From assembly GCA_029204225.1 (NCBI GenBank), contig CM055113.1, positions 17,460,445 through 17,524,444 of the forward strand: DNA of 64,000 nucleotides, given 5' to 3'. The translations under genes and the position numbers were made by a program. The stretch is from Diphasiastrum complanatum (lineage: Eukaryota > Streptophyta > Lycopodiopsida > Lycopodiales > Lycopodiaceae). Under the pieces are notes generated by a model, which worked only from the letters and a program-made list of their open reading frames with translations, searched no databases and was not told the DNA's origin. How positions within the stretch are numbered: position 1 is the stretch's first letter; each line of letters opens with the position of its first letter. Positions 43,916 to 56,840 of the stretch are shown here, in pieces.

Positions 43916-46900
43916 CAAATTCCTATTTTTAGTCCATAAAGACTCTTCTTCAAGAGACACACCTTGTCTTCTTCTCCATCTTTGATGAAGCCCTCGGGTT
44001 GGCACATGTAGATTTCCTCTTCCAAGAATCCATTCAAGAAAGCATTTGTCACATCAAGTTGTAAGAGCTCCCATTTGAAAGAAGTCGCAAGACATATGAT
44101 TAATCTAATGGTCACAAGCTTTGCAGTAGGTGCAAAGGTTTCATCATAATCTATGACTTTGACTTACAAAAAACCTTTTGCTACAAGTCTAGCTTTGTAC
44201 TTATGAATGGAACCATCTTGATTATATTTCAATCTATCTATCCATTTACAAGTAAGAGGCTTCTTTCCATAAGGTAAATTAACAAGTTTCCAAGTTTGAT
44301 TTTCCAACAATGCATCAAACTCTACTTGCATAGCTTTCCTCCAATATTAAGACTTATTTGCTTCCTCAAAACTAGTTGGTTCTTCAAGCATAGTAGTCAA
44401 GAAAGTATAAGAGTTGAGTAGTTGAGAATCTTCCCTTTGCTCCCCTTTGTCACTATAAGTGAGCCTTGATGGCTCAATCTTTGTCCTTGTTGATCTTCTT
44501 GGCACCCTTGGACTTGGAGTAGGTTCCACTTGGTCTTCATCTTCATGAAGCTCCTCCTCGGCCATAGCATGATCTTTGAAAAGTTGAGTGTTGTTGGAAG
44601 TCACCTTTCCTTTGGCTTGAAGAGATTCACCAAAAAGTACATCTCTACTAGCAACAACTTTTTTTGTAATAGGATTATATATCCTATAAGCTTTCTTACT
44701 TTCACTATAACCAACAAAGATGCCTTTGAAAGAAGTCGCATCTTCCTTTTTCCTTGTTTCTAAAGGAATATGTACATAACAAGTACATCCAAAAACTTTC
44801 AAATCACTAAGATTTGGCTTTTTGCCAAACAATACTTCATAAGGTGTAAGTCCTTTAATGGCACTATTAGTCATTCTATTACAAACAAAGTTTGCACATA
44901 AAATAGCTTCTCCCCAAAATGAAATAGGAAGAGATGCATCTAATCTCATAGCTTTAGCACACTCACATAGTGTCCTATTCTTTCTCTCAACTACTCCATT
45001 TTGTTGTGGAGTATATGTACAAGTAAACTCTCTCTTTATGCCATTAGTTTCATAAAACTCTTTCATCCTATTGGAGATGTACTCCCCTGCATTATCACTT
45101 CTTAATACTTTCAAGCTAATATTAAGTTGCTTTTCCACAAGTGTTTTGAACTTTACAAAGGACTCAAAAATTCCACTTTTCTTAGACAAGAGATAAACCC
45201 AAGAGTATCTTGATTTATCATCAATAAAAGTGACATACATAAGAGCTCCACCATTTGATTCATGTGAAAATGAATGAACATCCGAGTGTATAAGGTCAAG
45301 AGGAGAGTTAGATCTTATCAAAGATCTCTTGAAAGGAAGCTTATGAGATTTGGAGAGTCCACAAGCTTCACAAAGCTTGCCACACTTGGATATGGTTTTG
45401 GGAAGTCCTCTTGCTAGCTCCTTTGTCACCATGGTCTCCATATCTTTGTAGTTAGGATGGCCTAACCTTTTGTGCCATAATTCCACTTGAGTGAGCTCCT
45501 CCCTTGCCATGTTCACACTTCCAACCATCACATTAGCATCCAATTTGAATAACCTCCCTTGCTTGAAACCACTAGCAATACATTTTCCATTTTTCAAGAT
45601 AGAACATGCTCCATGCTTGAAATGTACATCTAATCCACTATCCATAAGTTGTCCTACACTCAACAAGTTCTTTGTAATTGAAGGTACATAAGGAACATTG
45701 TCTAGATCTACTTTTTTAGATGATCCTAGACATAAAGGAATGGATACAACACCTACAATCTCACATTCTTGATCACTTGCAGTGAAGATAAATCTCTTAG
45801 AACTATTGTAAGAAAGTAGATTAGAAAAGTAGTCTTTTTGGTGAGTCATGTGAGAGCTTGCCCCACTACCAATCCACCAAGTGTCTTGATTAGATGTTTG
45901 TGGTGAGGATACCATCAAAGATAGATTGCCTTCTTCCTCCTCCTTAAGCACAAGATTGCCTTGATTGTCCTTCTCTTGGGCATTCTTCTTCTTGTAGCAC
46001 TCAGATGCAAAATGTCCCTTTTTTCCACAAAAAAAACATTTTAGCTTCTTCTTGTCCTTCTTGCTCTTGCCTTTAGAACTTGATGCTCCATCTTTGTTCT
46101 CCATCTCCATGTCTTGAGTCTTCTTGGATGGAAACTTCTTCTTCTTGCCTTTCAAAGAAAAGTTAGCTTTTTCATCACCATCATTCAAAGATAAGGAACT
46201 CATCCTACTTTTGATATGAAACATTCTACTCTCCTCACTAACAAGCACACTTTGAAGTTTTTCAATACTAGAAAGTGAATCTTGAATAGCAAAGGTTTGA
46301 ACAATATTGGAATAATCATCTCCTAATCCATCCAAAATGATTTGAACTAATTCATCATCTTTGATTTTATCATCTATAGAAGACAACTCCTTATTCAAAC
46401 ATTTGATCCTAAAGACATAATTTTGGGCACTTTCAATACTTCCTTTCATGCTTTGAAGGATTTGATTCCTAAGCATGAGTATCCTTGAAGTGTTCTTGGA
46501 TCCATAAATGGCTTTAATGAATCCCATGCCTCTTTGGATGTGGTACAAGATGAGATTTCTTTCAAAAGTTCATTACTTACATTTATTTTTATGCAATGTG
46601 ATGCAACTCTACATCTCTTTTTGTACTTAACAAACTCAACTCCTCCTTGAGGTTCTACTTCCACCTCAAGTACTATTTCATAAAGATCATGAAGTACAAG
46701 CAAAGACTCCATTTGAACTATCCAAGTAGCATAATTAGTGGATGTAAGTCTTTCACTAGCTTCAAGCAAAAGACCACCCATTGATGCCATTTTTTAATGT
46801 GAAAAAGCACTAGAAACTCTTATGGTTTCTCTAAGAGATCTGAACCTAAGGTCTTCTAGCAATTTAGAAAGCTTATAGACCCAATCCTATCACTCATGAA

Positions 46901-47381
46901 CCAATCTAGAATGATGGGAATTTAGATTTTAGTCTCAAAACTTGCAAAATCACTCCTTAATCTATGATTTTTAGCAATTTCTCTCTTCAACCTCAACATA
47001 CACTCAAAAAATCAGAGAAGATCAATTAGTGCACCTAATTCAAGCTTCAATTTAAATTTTTTTGGCTGATCTAATCCAAGAACTATTCAAAGGATTAGAT
47101 TTACTATAGAAAATGCTTGATTTTGCACCAAAAATCACTCAAATTGGGTATGTGAGTCAAATTCTACAAATTTTTGAAATTTCTTAGTCAAAACCGGAGT
47201 TGTACAGCCTGACACTTGTGAAAAGGGTTCCTACAGCCCACAACAAGATCTGGACCAAAATTTTTGAGGATAGTTATCAAATCCAACTCGCTACACAAAA
47301 TTTGACTAGTTTTCAAAAAACTGCTAATTTTGGCTTTGATTTGGATTAACCCTATCAATTTCAACAAAACCTCTTGTACTA

Positions 47382-47394
47382 GGCTCTGATACCA
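47382..47394 (-). other. Retrotransposon primer-binding site
   Basis: Minus-strand TGGTATCAGAGCC at the inner end of the LTR, complementary to initiator-Met tRNA. Confidence 0.88.
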
Positions 47395-48217
47395 TGTGCA
47401 AAAAGTACAAAAAGGACCAAGAGTGGATCCTAATCTGATCCTCAAGAGGGATTGGTTGTCAGATTACTTGATCTATTAATCTACTTGAGATTAAGATCAA
47501 TCTAGATCAATTCTAGACACAAAATCCTAACAAGAACAATTATTAATTGAAGGTAGGTGTACTTTCTGGTTTCACACATGTGAAACACTGTCTGAGTATG
47601 GACTCCAACCTGAAAATCAAGTACACATTGATAGAACCTCAAAACAATCAAAACAAATGTAGACAAATGGAGAGAATCACTCAAAATTGCTTCCAAAACC
47701 AAGATTGGTGTCTCACATTGATTATGGCCAAATAAGCCTCTATATATACACTTTTGGAGCTCGAGGTACTGATCATGCATCAGATCTCACACATGTGAGG
47801 ATGCCTTGTCACCATCATGCAATTTGACACTTGGATCAAAACTTTCCATTTTGGGCATTTTTGGTCTATTTTCCTACTATATGGAGATCTTCATGGAAAT
47901 CTTCTAGAAGCAAAAACTCGCCTACTTTAGTTATTTCCACATGTGTGAGCTATCCTGTACACATGGGATGTGTCACCTATTCAAAATATTTGGCTCATGC
48001 AATCATTAGATTGGTGCCATGTGTCATATCTCTAGAAAAACTAGTTTTTGGCCATTTTAGCCACTAGAACTTGAATTAAATCATATGTACAGCATATATG
48101 ATTATGTTACATAAAAAGTACACTAGTTTCACACATGGGAATAGGCTCCACACATGTGTGTCTATCCTATATACAAGATTTTTGGCCTCTACCAAGCTTA
48201 TTTTTGCATTTTTCACA
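47395..48217 (-). repeat. 5' LTR of the 43.9-48.2 kb copia element
   Basis: Minus-strand start TGTGAAAAATGC at 48217; end TTTTTGCACA before the primer-binding site. It contains CACATGTG palindromes near 47566, 47786, 47939 and 48153. The start matches the LTRs at 7143 and 53865. Confidence 0.8.
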
Positions 48218-49340
48218 CATACTCCGAATCTGAAAATCCAAAAAGATTAGATGATGATTCCTCATACAATATGCCAAAATATTGAGTTCCAATGATGTAC
48301 CTCAAAACTTGTTTTCCTAGCTTCCAATGCTCCTCACTAGGATCTTGCATGAATTGACTCAATCTTCCAGCACAATAGCTTAGATCTGGTCTAGTAATGG
48401 TTAGATAGACGAGTGAACCAATTAGCTTCTTATAGAGAGTAATGTCCTTGAAGGATCTTTCACTACCTCTTATAGTTAGCTTTACATGAGACTCCATAGG
48501 TGTATAACAAGCTTTTGCATCTACCATATGAGATCTTTCTAGAATAGAATTAGCATACTTCTCTTGAAAAATGAAAGTAGATTGAGAAGATCTAATCACT
48601 TCTATTCCTAAAATGTGATGCGAGTTATCAAGATCATGCACCTCAAATTCCTTCTTAAGAGCAATCTTGATATCCTCCACATCTTGATTATTTCCACCAC
48701 TCAAGATGATATCATCCACATAGATTAGCAAGATGGTAACATCATTTCCAGCAAACCTATAATAAAGTGAATGATCATACTCACTCATAACAAAGCCTTG
48801 AGAGAGTAAAAAAGTGTTGATCTTAGCATACCAACTCCTTGGTGCTTGTTTAAGACCATACAAACTCTTTTGTAGTAGACACACATGATTTGGCTTTGTA
48901 GAGAAAATGTAGCTCTCCGGTTGCTCCATGTACGCTTCCTCCTAAAGGTCACCATTCAAAAAGCATTTGTAATGTCCAATTGCCATAGATCCCATCCATA
49001 AAGAGTAGCAAGTGAGATGATGACTCGAATGCTTACCATCTTTGCCATGTGTGCAAAGGTCTCATCATAGTCAATCCCTTGTTCTTGAGCATATCCTTTT
49101 GCCACTAACCTTGCCTTGTACTTGTTGATAGACCCATCTTGGTTTGTCTTCTCACACTAAGCGATTTTTGGTAATAGATGTAATGAACAAAACATCCTCC
49201 AAATGAACATTCCTATTTGTAGAGAGAGAATTAAGAATTGTGCCATTCCCTTTGATTGCACACTGACCATCATTGGTCGTGTAGATCACCCTCTTGTCAT
49301 CTCCATATGCCAACAAAGAAGTGAAATCCTCTCTTCCCAC
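48218..49340 (-). mobile_element. Ty1/copia fragment: protease scrap, RT, start of RNase H
   Basis: Minus strand. A protease-region scrap (VIYTTNDGQCAIKGNGTI near 49230-49285) lies next to RT sequence (CLLQKSLYGLKQAPRSWY near 48830-48885, LLIYVDDIILSGG near 48700-48740, LGSLVYL-type block near 48400-48450). It ends at the RNase H motif GFSDSEYV, where the LTR of the neighbouring copia starts at 48217. It is the older host of that insertion. Broken and incomplete. Confidence 0.9.
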
Positions 49341-50870
49341 GAGTTACATCCTTTTATAACAGGTCCAAAACCTAAATTGCCACTTGGTTTCCCTCCAATA
49401 TAAAAAACCCTACTATTTTTAGGACTAGATTCAATGTACCCTACATTCAAATTTGAATCTACTCAAATTCAACTTCTACATTTCCCACACTTTCAAAAAG
49501 TGTTTATTCAGATACTTTTAGACTAATATAACTCTGAAAAGTCAACCTCTAAGTCTAATATGAAAATTGTGAATTTCACACGTGTGGAGTGTCCACCACA
49601 TGTGATTGTGATCTCCTAAGATGTGTGGATGCACAATGATCAAGATTAGATTGAGATTCAAGATCTATCTTACTCTCAATGGCAAAAACACACTACTACA
49701 TGCATTAACTCACTTTCAAAGTACATACACACATGTGGGAAGTACTTCAAAATAAAACCAAGTAAAATAAAGCTCCTCTCCTCGCCTCGGGTAGAGAGAG
49801 AATACTACCAATAGCTCTCGGGTAGAGAGAGAAAACTAGAAAAGCACTTAGACTCAAAATTCACCTGATCTCCAAATTGCATCATTCAGGGTGAGAAGTA
49901 CAATGACACAATGCTCAAACATGATTGGACCACACTTTTGCCACCTCTTAATCCTATTGGACCATTGATGCATTCATCTCTTGATTCTATTGGACCATTC
50001 ATGGTTCCACCTCTAAATCCTATTGGACCATTCATGGTTCCACCTCTAAATTCTATTGGACCTCTTGAACTTCATTAAACAAAAGCATTACACTTGTCCA
50101 CTATCCATTTAGCTTGAGTTTTGCCTCCTACACTACTTTGGCTCAATAGTGGCATTACATGTGGAATTGGACAATTTGCCATATATGCCAAATTTGACCC
50201 TATCAACATCCTACACCAAGATGCTTGATATAAAAAAGTATAAGACCCCTATAACTAAACATAGATAACCTTTTGCATTTCTCACATAAATTGGCCTCAA
50301 TTGCCAAATATAGAAATGTAGCAAATATGACTAAACTAGTTGAGTTTCTCACATTTAGCTCCATCTAATCTACCAGATCATCCATTCAGGGAAATGGATA
50401 TTTATTCTTAACACATTCGGAATCATGCATCTTTCTTCGCTTTCAAAAGAACATGAGCACCCCAAGGTGATTACCTATGCAGTATATAACCCATCTTAAG
50501 ATAAATTTCAATTTAATTTGTAATATTTATCTCTTTTTTTTGAGAAAACTAATCTGGTTATCTATAGATTGGGTGACTACTTGGAATTAACCCAATCTTG
50601 TGGTCGACCGACCTAGAAGGTGGTACCTACCGTGAGATAATTCAGTTAAACAACATCTTCAGTTCATCTATGATCACACTTGTATGCCTATTTGTAGCCT
50701 CTTGCCCTATTGAATGCTCTTACACAAGCTTACCAACTTATGGAAGTTTCTAGATCTCTTCCAAACCCTAGATCTAACATGACTAGATTCAATGCATCTC
50801 TACTAACCAATTAGAGTAGGTCCAAATTCAACCATATCAACTTGCCTAAGTTGCTAAAAATAATAAATCT
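49330..50870. other. Copia LTR-like sequence and short tandem repeats
   Basis: Bases 49335-49390 match 57468-57522 on the same strand (shared TTACATCCTTTTATAACAGG), and CACACGTGTGG (49577) and CACATGTGGG (49731) resemble the copia LTR palindromes. Probably a decayed LTR. No gene to 50870. Confidence 0.45.
49940..50065. repeat. Short tandem repeat, ~33-bp unit
   Basis: About four variant units of the phrase CCTATTGGACCATTCATGG followed by TTCCACCTCTAAAT. Confidence 0.9.
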
Positions 50871-52490
50871 ACTATTCTTAGGCCTTATTAATTTTAAAAA
50901 GTCTTTCTCTAAGTTGAAAATGCATCCATCGAGAGCACAAAAGTGCACCAATAGGAGGATTTAGCTTAGTAGCAATGAAAGGATATGAAGCAGTAGGAAG
51001 GAGCTGCGAAGTGACCAAGGCAAAAAAAGCAACAACAAGTGAAGGAAAATAAGTAGATGGAGGGGAGATTGAGAGAGGGGAAGCAAGACAAGGGAGGAGA
51101 TGAACAGGGCGACAAGCGAGGCGAAAAAGGCACGACACCCAAGGAGGGTAGCAAGAGGCCATCGCCACCCCCCCTCGCGCGTGGGAGAGAGATGATGGTG
51201 GGAGCAGTGGGGTAGGAGCCGCCATAGCTATCTACCTCCATCACGACTTCCTAAAAGTGGTTTTTGAGTTGGAAATTTTAGAAGTCCAACATTTTTGAAA
51301 AGCCACAAGCTTGAGAACTTAGAAAGGGATTTTGGATTTAAATTTGGGTAAGGTTTTCCAAATTTATTGCAGGGAAATAAAGGATATACCCATAAAATGC
51401 TGCATGGTGGAAGGCGAAGGCGAAGGAGAGGAGAGCAGTTTGCCACGAAATCAATAAAGGTCAACGAGAAATCATATGTCATTGTCACCTTGAGTCACGC
51501 TTTCTGATTTGTGTTAGGGACTACTACTCGTATTACATCTCTCGTCTCAAATTTGTAGCAAGTAGATAGCACGTGAATAGATTTACAACAAAGCCGGATC
51601 TTTAGAGACTCAAACTCGAAAGGCATGAATAATGCTGTTATTGTTACTGCAGCAGCTGACTTTAAGAATCCAGCGATGGAGCACGAAGCGCACGCTACAC
51701 TCGCAATCGAATTCCCAGAAGGACAAGCGGGCTAGTGTAGCTGTCAAATAAGTAAGCAAGCAAGCAAGAAAGACAGTATGGCATATATGTCATGGGAATG
51801 GTGATGGTACAGGCAACCACCTAGCTATACACGCTTCAAACATGAAAACAGTCACTCCAAACTCCTCCTCCTAACTTGTGACGGAAAGTGAGAGTGTGCT
51901 ATGTGGTGTGTGTGTGTATGCAACGTTTGAAGGAACGTGCTGAGCAAGCTGCAGGCACCCTTTTGCAGCGGTTTCCTCCACAGGGCTGGGGCCTGCCCTG
52001 CTTTTGTCATTTTGTCAGTCTTGACGTTCGTTTAAGAAAGGGACGGAACTTGGGAGCCCTTATTAAAAATGCCTTAAATTGATCCATTTCCATACTTAAC
52101 AAATGAATTAGGATTCATTAAAAATGTGTCCAAGATCAATCCAATCTAGAAAAAATTTGAACTCCCTACGTAGTTTTTATCTTCAAATTCTTTGCCTGCT
52201 TGGGAAACTCTTATACTCATATTTCCTAGTTAGAGACGTGGTCCCAATTCCCAAAGATATAAGAAATAGAGAATTTCCTAGATGAATCTAACTAATTACA
52301 TTTAAAAAAAAAAACACCGTAACACCTATAAAATACATAATATGAATCATAATTTTTTTTATGAAATATAATAAATAGCACAAAACACACAAACACAAAC
52401 ACACACTCACAATATAATTTGTAGCATATAAATAGTCAAATACATATAGCACTACAATATAATAAATGTCATATAATTAATCAAGTACAT
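50871..52490. other. Gene-free stretch
   Basis: Two overlapping minus-strand frames at 50878-51244 are proline/serine/leucine-rich and have no recognised domain or splice context; I do not call a gene. The GC-richer patch at 51050-51250 differs from its surroundings. Nothing else supported. Confidence 0.35.
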
Positions 52491-52497
52491 TCCTTCC

Positions 52498-52508
52498 ACA
52501 CACACACA

Positions 52509-52546
<38 letters not shown>
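52498..52546. repeat. (CA)n microsatellite
   Basis: Interrupted CA run of about 24 units. Confidence 0.95.
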
Positions 52547-52547
<1 letters not shown>

Positions 52548-53224
52548 CACTCGTGAGTTGGAGAAGATTTCCCTCAAGGATCCAACCACACTTAGCTAGA
52601 TGTCTTACTTGTAACATTTTGCCAACCATATTGATTATTCATTGTTTTAAAGTTACAATTGACATTACTATCTAACGTTGGACTGTACTTTACCTTCTAT
52701 TGCCTTGTCCTTTACTAAGTAATTACAACATGTACTAGACAGATTGATTGCTTCGACAAGTTTCAGGTACTTGATATTCTAGAAAAAGGGCTTACCTATA
52801 TCATGATCATAAGACTTAATGACTTCTTCTCATGTAGTCATATGACTTTTGGAGTATTATATATGTTGGCAATTAGTGTCGTAAACTAGTTCAAAACTTA
52901 TATGTGATATATTATTTTCCTTTTTTGATCGTTTATCTTTGTTCTAGGATGCTATTAAGAAATCTTAAGATGTATTTAATAGCATCGATTATGATAGTGT
53001 GAATATCCTTTGACTTGCTTGGATCTGAATACTTGTCACCCAAAAAAATTAATTTTCATAGGGAGATAGATTTGAAACTAAGCCCCATTGGAGCTTGTCT
53101 TTACACCATTTTTTTTTACACAAGTAACCTATGTTTCTTCATGTGCACAACATGTATAACCACATCAGGTATACCAATTGCATCACCAAGTGTGGTTATC
53201 TTATTATGTGGGATGGTTGGTGGG

Positions 53225-53226
<2 letters not shown>
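52547..53226. other. Gene-free stretch
   Basis: AT-rich sequence without a supportable coding region or RNA gene. Confidence 0.4.
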
Positions 53227-53227
<1 letters not shown>

Positions 53228-53307
<80 letters not shown>

Positions 53308-53332
53308 GCACGCACGCACGTGCACACACACA
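53228..53332. repeat. (CA)n microsatellite with CACG units
   Basis: About 38 CA units from 53228, then GCACGCAC-type units near 53303-53322, then CA again. Confidence 0.97.
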
Positions 53333-53738
53333 TTACCATTTTGCATTACAGTAACTTTTCTAAACTGCAACCAAATCTAAGTTTAAATTCAATGAAGCCA
53401 AATTCTAATTTATGGAGACAAGTGTCTTTTGAGAATGATTCACTTACTCTCTTCAAAATTTTATAAAATGCTTCACAGAATGAGAAGTTACAATAATCCA
53501 ACATATGGATAAATACTTCATTCTAGGCCTTGGCATATTGCGAGTTTCTTTCTTGCCATGATTTAACAAAAAGATAGCATATGGTGTGCTATATTTCTTA
53601 TGACACTACTTGAATGCTTATTATTAAAAATTTTGGTCTGGTACATAGTTAAAAATCCCATAATGGAATCCCAAACTAAGAAAAAATTAAAATCAATTTT
53701 TTTTTGTAGACTCCAAAGATAGCATGTCGACAACATAG

Positions 53739-53739
<1 letters not shown>

Positions 53740-53782
<43 letters not shown>
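53740..53782. repeat. (TA)n microsatellite
   Basis: About 21 TA units. Confidence 0.97.
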
Positions 53783-53785
<3 letters not shown>

Positions 53786-53864
53786 TCCACAAAAATATGA
53801 TATAATATCTTAAAAGTGGATATTGTACATGACAATGATGGTTTGATACTTGAATTGCCACATA

Positions 53865-54528
53865 TGTGAAAAATAGAAAAAGTTATCTATGTTCAGTTAG
53901 GGGCCGCTATATTGACTTTTTTTTTTGTGTCATTACACATGTTAGTAGGTGATTAGGCCAATTTTGGCATTAGAGGTAAGTCGAGCAAGTACACATGCCA
54001 CATGATGATTAGGCCAAATCCAAAAGTAAGTTAGGCACTTGACACATGTCATGATGGTAGAGGGCTAGTGACACTTCCTATGTGTTGTATTTAGATCATG
54101 TGACCAATATCAAGTTAGAGATCCATGAAATTGGTCCAATCAAGTTTGAGGGTCAATATGTCACTAAGCCAATCATCTCAATTTCTACTTTAATGTGTCC
54201 TAGATCAATTCTATTTAAGTTTTTGGAGTAATGAGATTTCTACACTATTTTGGAAAATCTCGATCTTCTCTCTGTACTCGAGTTTTGGATGGCTGATTCT
54301 CTCTCTATCGGAGAGGAAGTCATTTTCATGATTAGTTTTTTCATAATTAGGTCTCCACACGTGTGATTGTACTTGTATGAATGATTTATGCATGATTTTT
54401 AGTGCTCTTGCCTTAGATTTATGGAACAGATCTTGGTTTTCAATCTATGTGTGATCTATGTGCAATCACCACATCTTAGGAGATCAAAATCACATTCTTT
54501 GGCATTCCCACACTTGTGAAATTCAGCA
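53865..54528 (+). repeat. 5' LTR of the 53.9-kb copia element
   Basis: Starts TGTGAAAAATAG and ends GAAATTCAGCA before the primer-binding site. It contains CACGTGTG near 54358. Start shared with 7143 and 48217. Confidence 0.75.
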
Positions 54529-54541
54529 TGGTATCAGATTC
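54529..54541 (+). other. Retrotransposon primer-binding site (slightly diverged)
   Basis: TGGTATCAGATTC matches the initiator-Met type over its first ten bases and directly follows the LTR end. Confidence 0.75.
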
Positions 54542-55691
54542 TACCTAAGATATCCATGCATACATCAAGAGTGATGAAAAATTTGCCTTGAAATCAAGAT
54601 CTAGAGAGTGTAGTTTTATCTCTAGGGCTATTAAGGGGATTTTAGGTTCAAAATGGATCAAAAGCATATTGGATTGATCCATGCCAGGTACTGTACAGAA
54701 TGTACTGCTTAGGAACATGTGAGATCACCAAAATTTGAATGGTTGGTGTTTCTCCAAGGTAGATTCAAATCGAGTGCTTGACAGCTTGTTGGAAAGCTAA
54801 TGAAGGTAGTTTCTAGTGCAATTGATTTCATGTCAATTGAATGTGTCTTGAGTAGGTTATAGGCTCTCAAAGTGAGGTGGGTAGGGCACCCAACCTGGTT
54901 GGACACATAAAATTTAGGCTCTTGTTTGATCCAAAATTTCAAGAAAAAGCTTGCCAATCTCATCTATTTGGGATCTAGACAATTTTTTGAGGTCATAGCC
55001 ACATAGTTTCATGCAATTCATTTGTATTTTGGTCATTTGTGGATGTTTTGAGTGATTTACATGTGCTTGAGTCAAGTTGACCCAAATTTTGTCCTTGCTT
55101 CATCTTTGGATGAGAGTTTGATCTAGTTTGAGAGAGATTGGTAGAGCTAGTGAGATTGATCTCATACCTAGTTGCAAGATCTCAAATTGGAGTTGGTAGG
55201 ATACCATTATTGAATCCTTTATTGAGAGAGAGAGCAACACTTTTTGATTCATTGCAAGTCAAGTTCTCAAGGGAAGATGGCCTCCATAGGTTCCCTTTTG
55301 TTGGAGCATGGTGAGAGATTGAACACCTCCAATTATGCCATTTGGAAGGTGAGGATAGAGTCCATTTTGGTACTCCAAGATGTGATGGAGATTATGCTAG
55401 GACCTGAGGAGGAGCCTCAAGCACTCCAAGAGGTCCAGAAGTACAAGAAGAGGGCAAGGATGGCCCTACATATTACCAAAATGAATGTTTCCAATGAAGT
55501 ATTGAGGGAGATTGGTCATGCACCTCAGCCAAGGAGGCTTGGGACACATTGAAATCCATCTATGAGGCAAGGAACACATCAAGTTTGCTCACATTGAGGA
55601 ATCAAATCTTTCAAAGCTTCAAAAGGAGCGATGAGAGTGCCTCAAATTATGTTTTGAGATCAAAGATCTTCATAGAGAGCTTGCTTGTATA

Positions 55692-56117
55692 TAGGGTTTT
55701 CATATTGACATAATTACTCTATTTTTTCATGAAAATAACTTTATTGTTGACATAATTACGTGAAAAAGCTTATTAACGTCAACAAAAAGTGACCTTTTGG
55801 TGATGTTTGGACCGGTTTGGCCTGTGGATTAGTCCACCGGGCTCAACAAAAAGCCCACCGGGCCCGCCATGATGCGTCCTCTAATATAGCCCAAGTCATG
55901 AAGAAAAACATCAAGAACGGCACAAATAATCCCAGCGGGCTCCTTTCTCAAGCCCGGTGGGTCCCACCAGGGCCTCTTTGTAAAGCACGACGGGTAACCT
56001 ATTTGGTAGGTTTTGGCCGGTGGAACGTAAACACGAACGTTATTAACGTTCCAGGGCACCAAAAATAACTCCTAAGATTTTCAAATTTCACATTATGTAA
56101 TTACGTTTTTGAAAACC
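55692..56117. mobile_element. Nonautonomous DNA transposon (MITE), 426 bp, in copia gag
   Basis: A 12-bp direct repeat CTTGCTTGTATA flanks it (55680-55691 and 56118-56129), and the gag reading continues directly after it. The ends carry an inverted GGTTTTCA (left near 55695, right as TGAAAACC at 56111-56118). Inner parts are imperfectly inverted: TTATTAACGT near 55769 against GTTATTAACG near 56038, and ACCGG/CCGGT pairs around GC-rich phrases (CCACCGGGC near 55832, GCCCGGTGGG near 55953). The target duplication of 9-12 bp suggests a Mutator-like (MULE) relative (inference). No coding capacity. Confidence 0.8.
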
Positions 56118-56840
56118 TTGCTTGTATAGGAGACCACCTCAATCCAAGAGAGCTAGTGCAAGTGATCCTAAATGGGTTGAAGGAAGAATTTGACAACCTT
56201 GTTCAATCTTATGCAATCAAGGAGGAGCTTCCAACCTTGGATGAACTACAAGGACTTCTCATTTTCGAGAAGTGTAGGAAAGAGAACAAGCTATGTGGAT
56301 CAATCAACTTTCCTTGAAGAATGATGGAGAGGTGAATGCATACTTCACAAAGGACAAGCCAAGAGGAAGGGGCAAAGAGCATCATCAACATTGGGCATTT
56401 TTCTTCTAATTGTTTCAAGAAGAAAGAGTTCCTCAAGCAAACTAATCTTCCTAAAGAGAGTGAAGGTATGTACTCTTCTTCTAGATTTAAAGATAGAAAT
56501 GTGTGGTGGATACATAGTTGATCTAGTTTTCACATGACTAGTTCAAGAAAATCTTTTACTCATCTTGCACCTTACAATGGTTCTCGAAAGTTTATTTTCT
56601 TTCCTATTGATGGTGAATGCAAGATAGACGGAATTGGTAGTGTACCAATTGGTGTTGAATCCACTATGATTCTTGAAGATGTCATTATGCCTAATCTCAC
56701 TATGAATCTCATAAGTGTTGGCAAGATGTTAGATGATGGTTTTCAAAGCAAGTGGTTGTGTCATCAAATGTATGTTCTTAGATTTTGTAAGAGCAAGTAT
56801 GAGATAACTTCTCATAGTGTGAAAAATCTCGTTTTGTAAA

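Larger units (their letters stand above)
43916..48217 (-). mobile_element. Ty1/copia element: 5' LTR, gag, protease, integrase, start of RT
   Basis: Minus strand. 5' LTR 48217-47395, primer-binding site 47394-47382. The gag starts at 46790 (MASMGGLLLEASERLTSTNY). The zinc knuckle is CFFCGKKGHFASEC near 46000-46040. The protease region is SGASSHM near 45840-45870. The integrase shows ELWHKRLGHPN near 45455-45490, DLIHSDVHSFS, TFIDDKSRYSWVYLL near 45175-45235, and YTPQQNGVVERKNRTL near 44960-45015. The linker FGCTCYVHIP and the RT start (LLQLDVTNAFLNGFLEEEIY near 44010-44070) follow. Sequence similarity ends near 43916, so the rest of RT, RNase H and the 3' LTR are missing. It is the best-preserved copia in the window, with a handful of breaks. 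Its LTR begins inside another copia pol. Confidence 0.95.
53865..56840 (+). mobile_element. Ty1/copia element: 5' LTR, leader, gag and protease region
   Basis: LTR 53865-54528, primer-binding-like TGGTATCAGATTC at 54529. The gag starts at 55277 (MASIGSLLLEHGERLNTSNY, YAIWKVRIESILVLQD, KYKKRARMALHITKMNVSNE). A 426-bp insertion interrupts gag at 55692-56117. The gag resumes at 56130 (DHLNQRELVQVILNG), followed by zinc-knuckle traces near 56390 and protease-region sequence (APYNGSRKFIF and LTMNLISVGKMLDDG near 56570-56740). Similarity fades near 56840. Several breaks. It may be the same element as the RT at 62770 if the sequence between is an insertion, but integrase is not seen, so this is uncertain. 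Confidence 0.88.

Noticed and set aside
50878-51244. Proline/serine-rich minus-strand genes
   Set aside because: Two overlapping frames of low complexity without domain, splice or promoter support.
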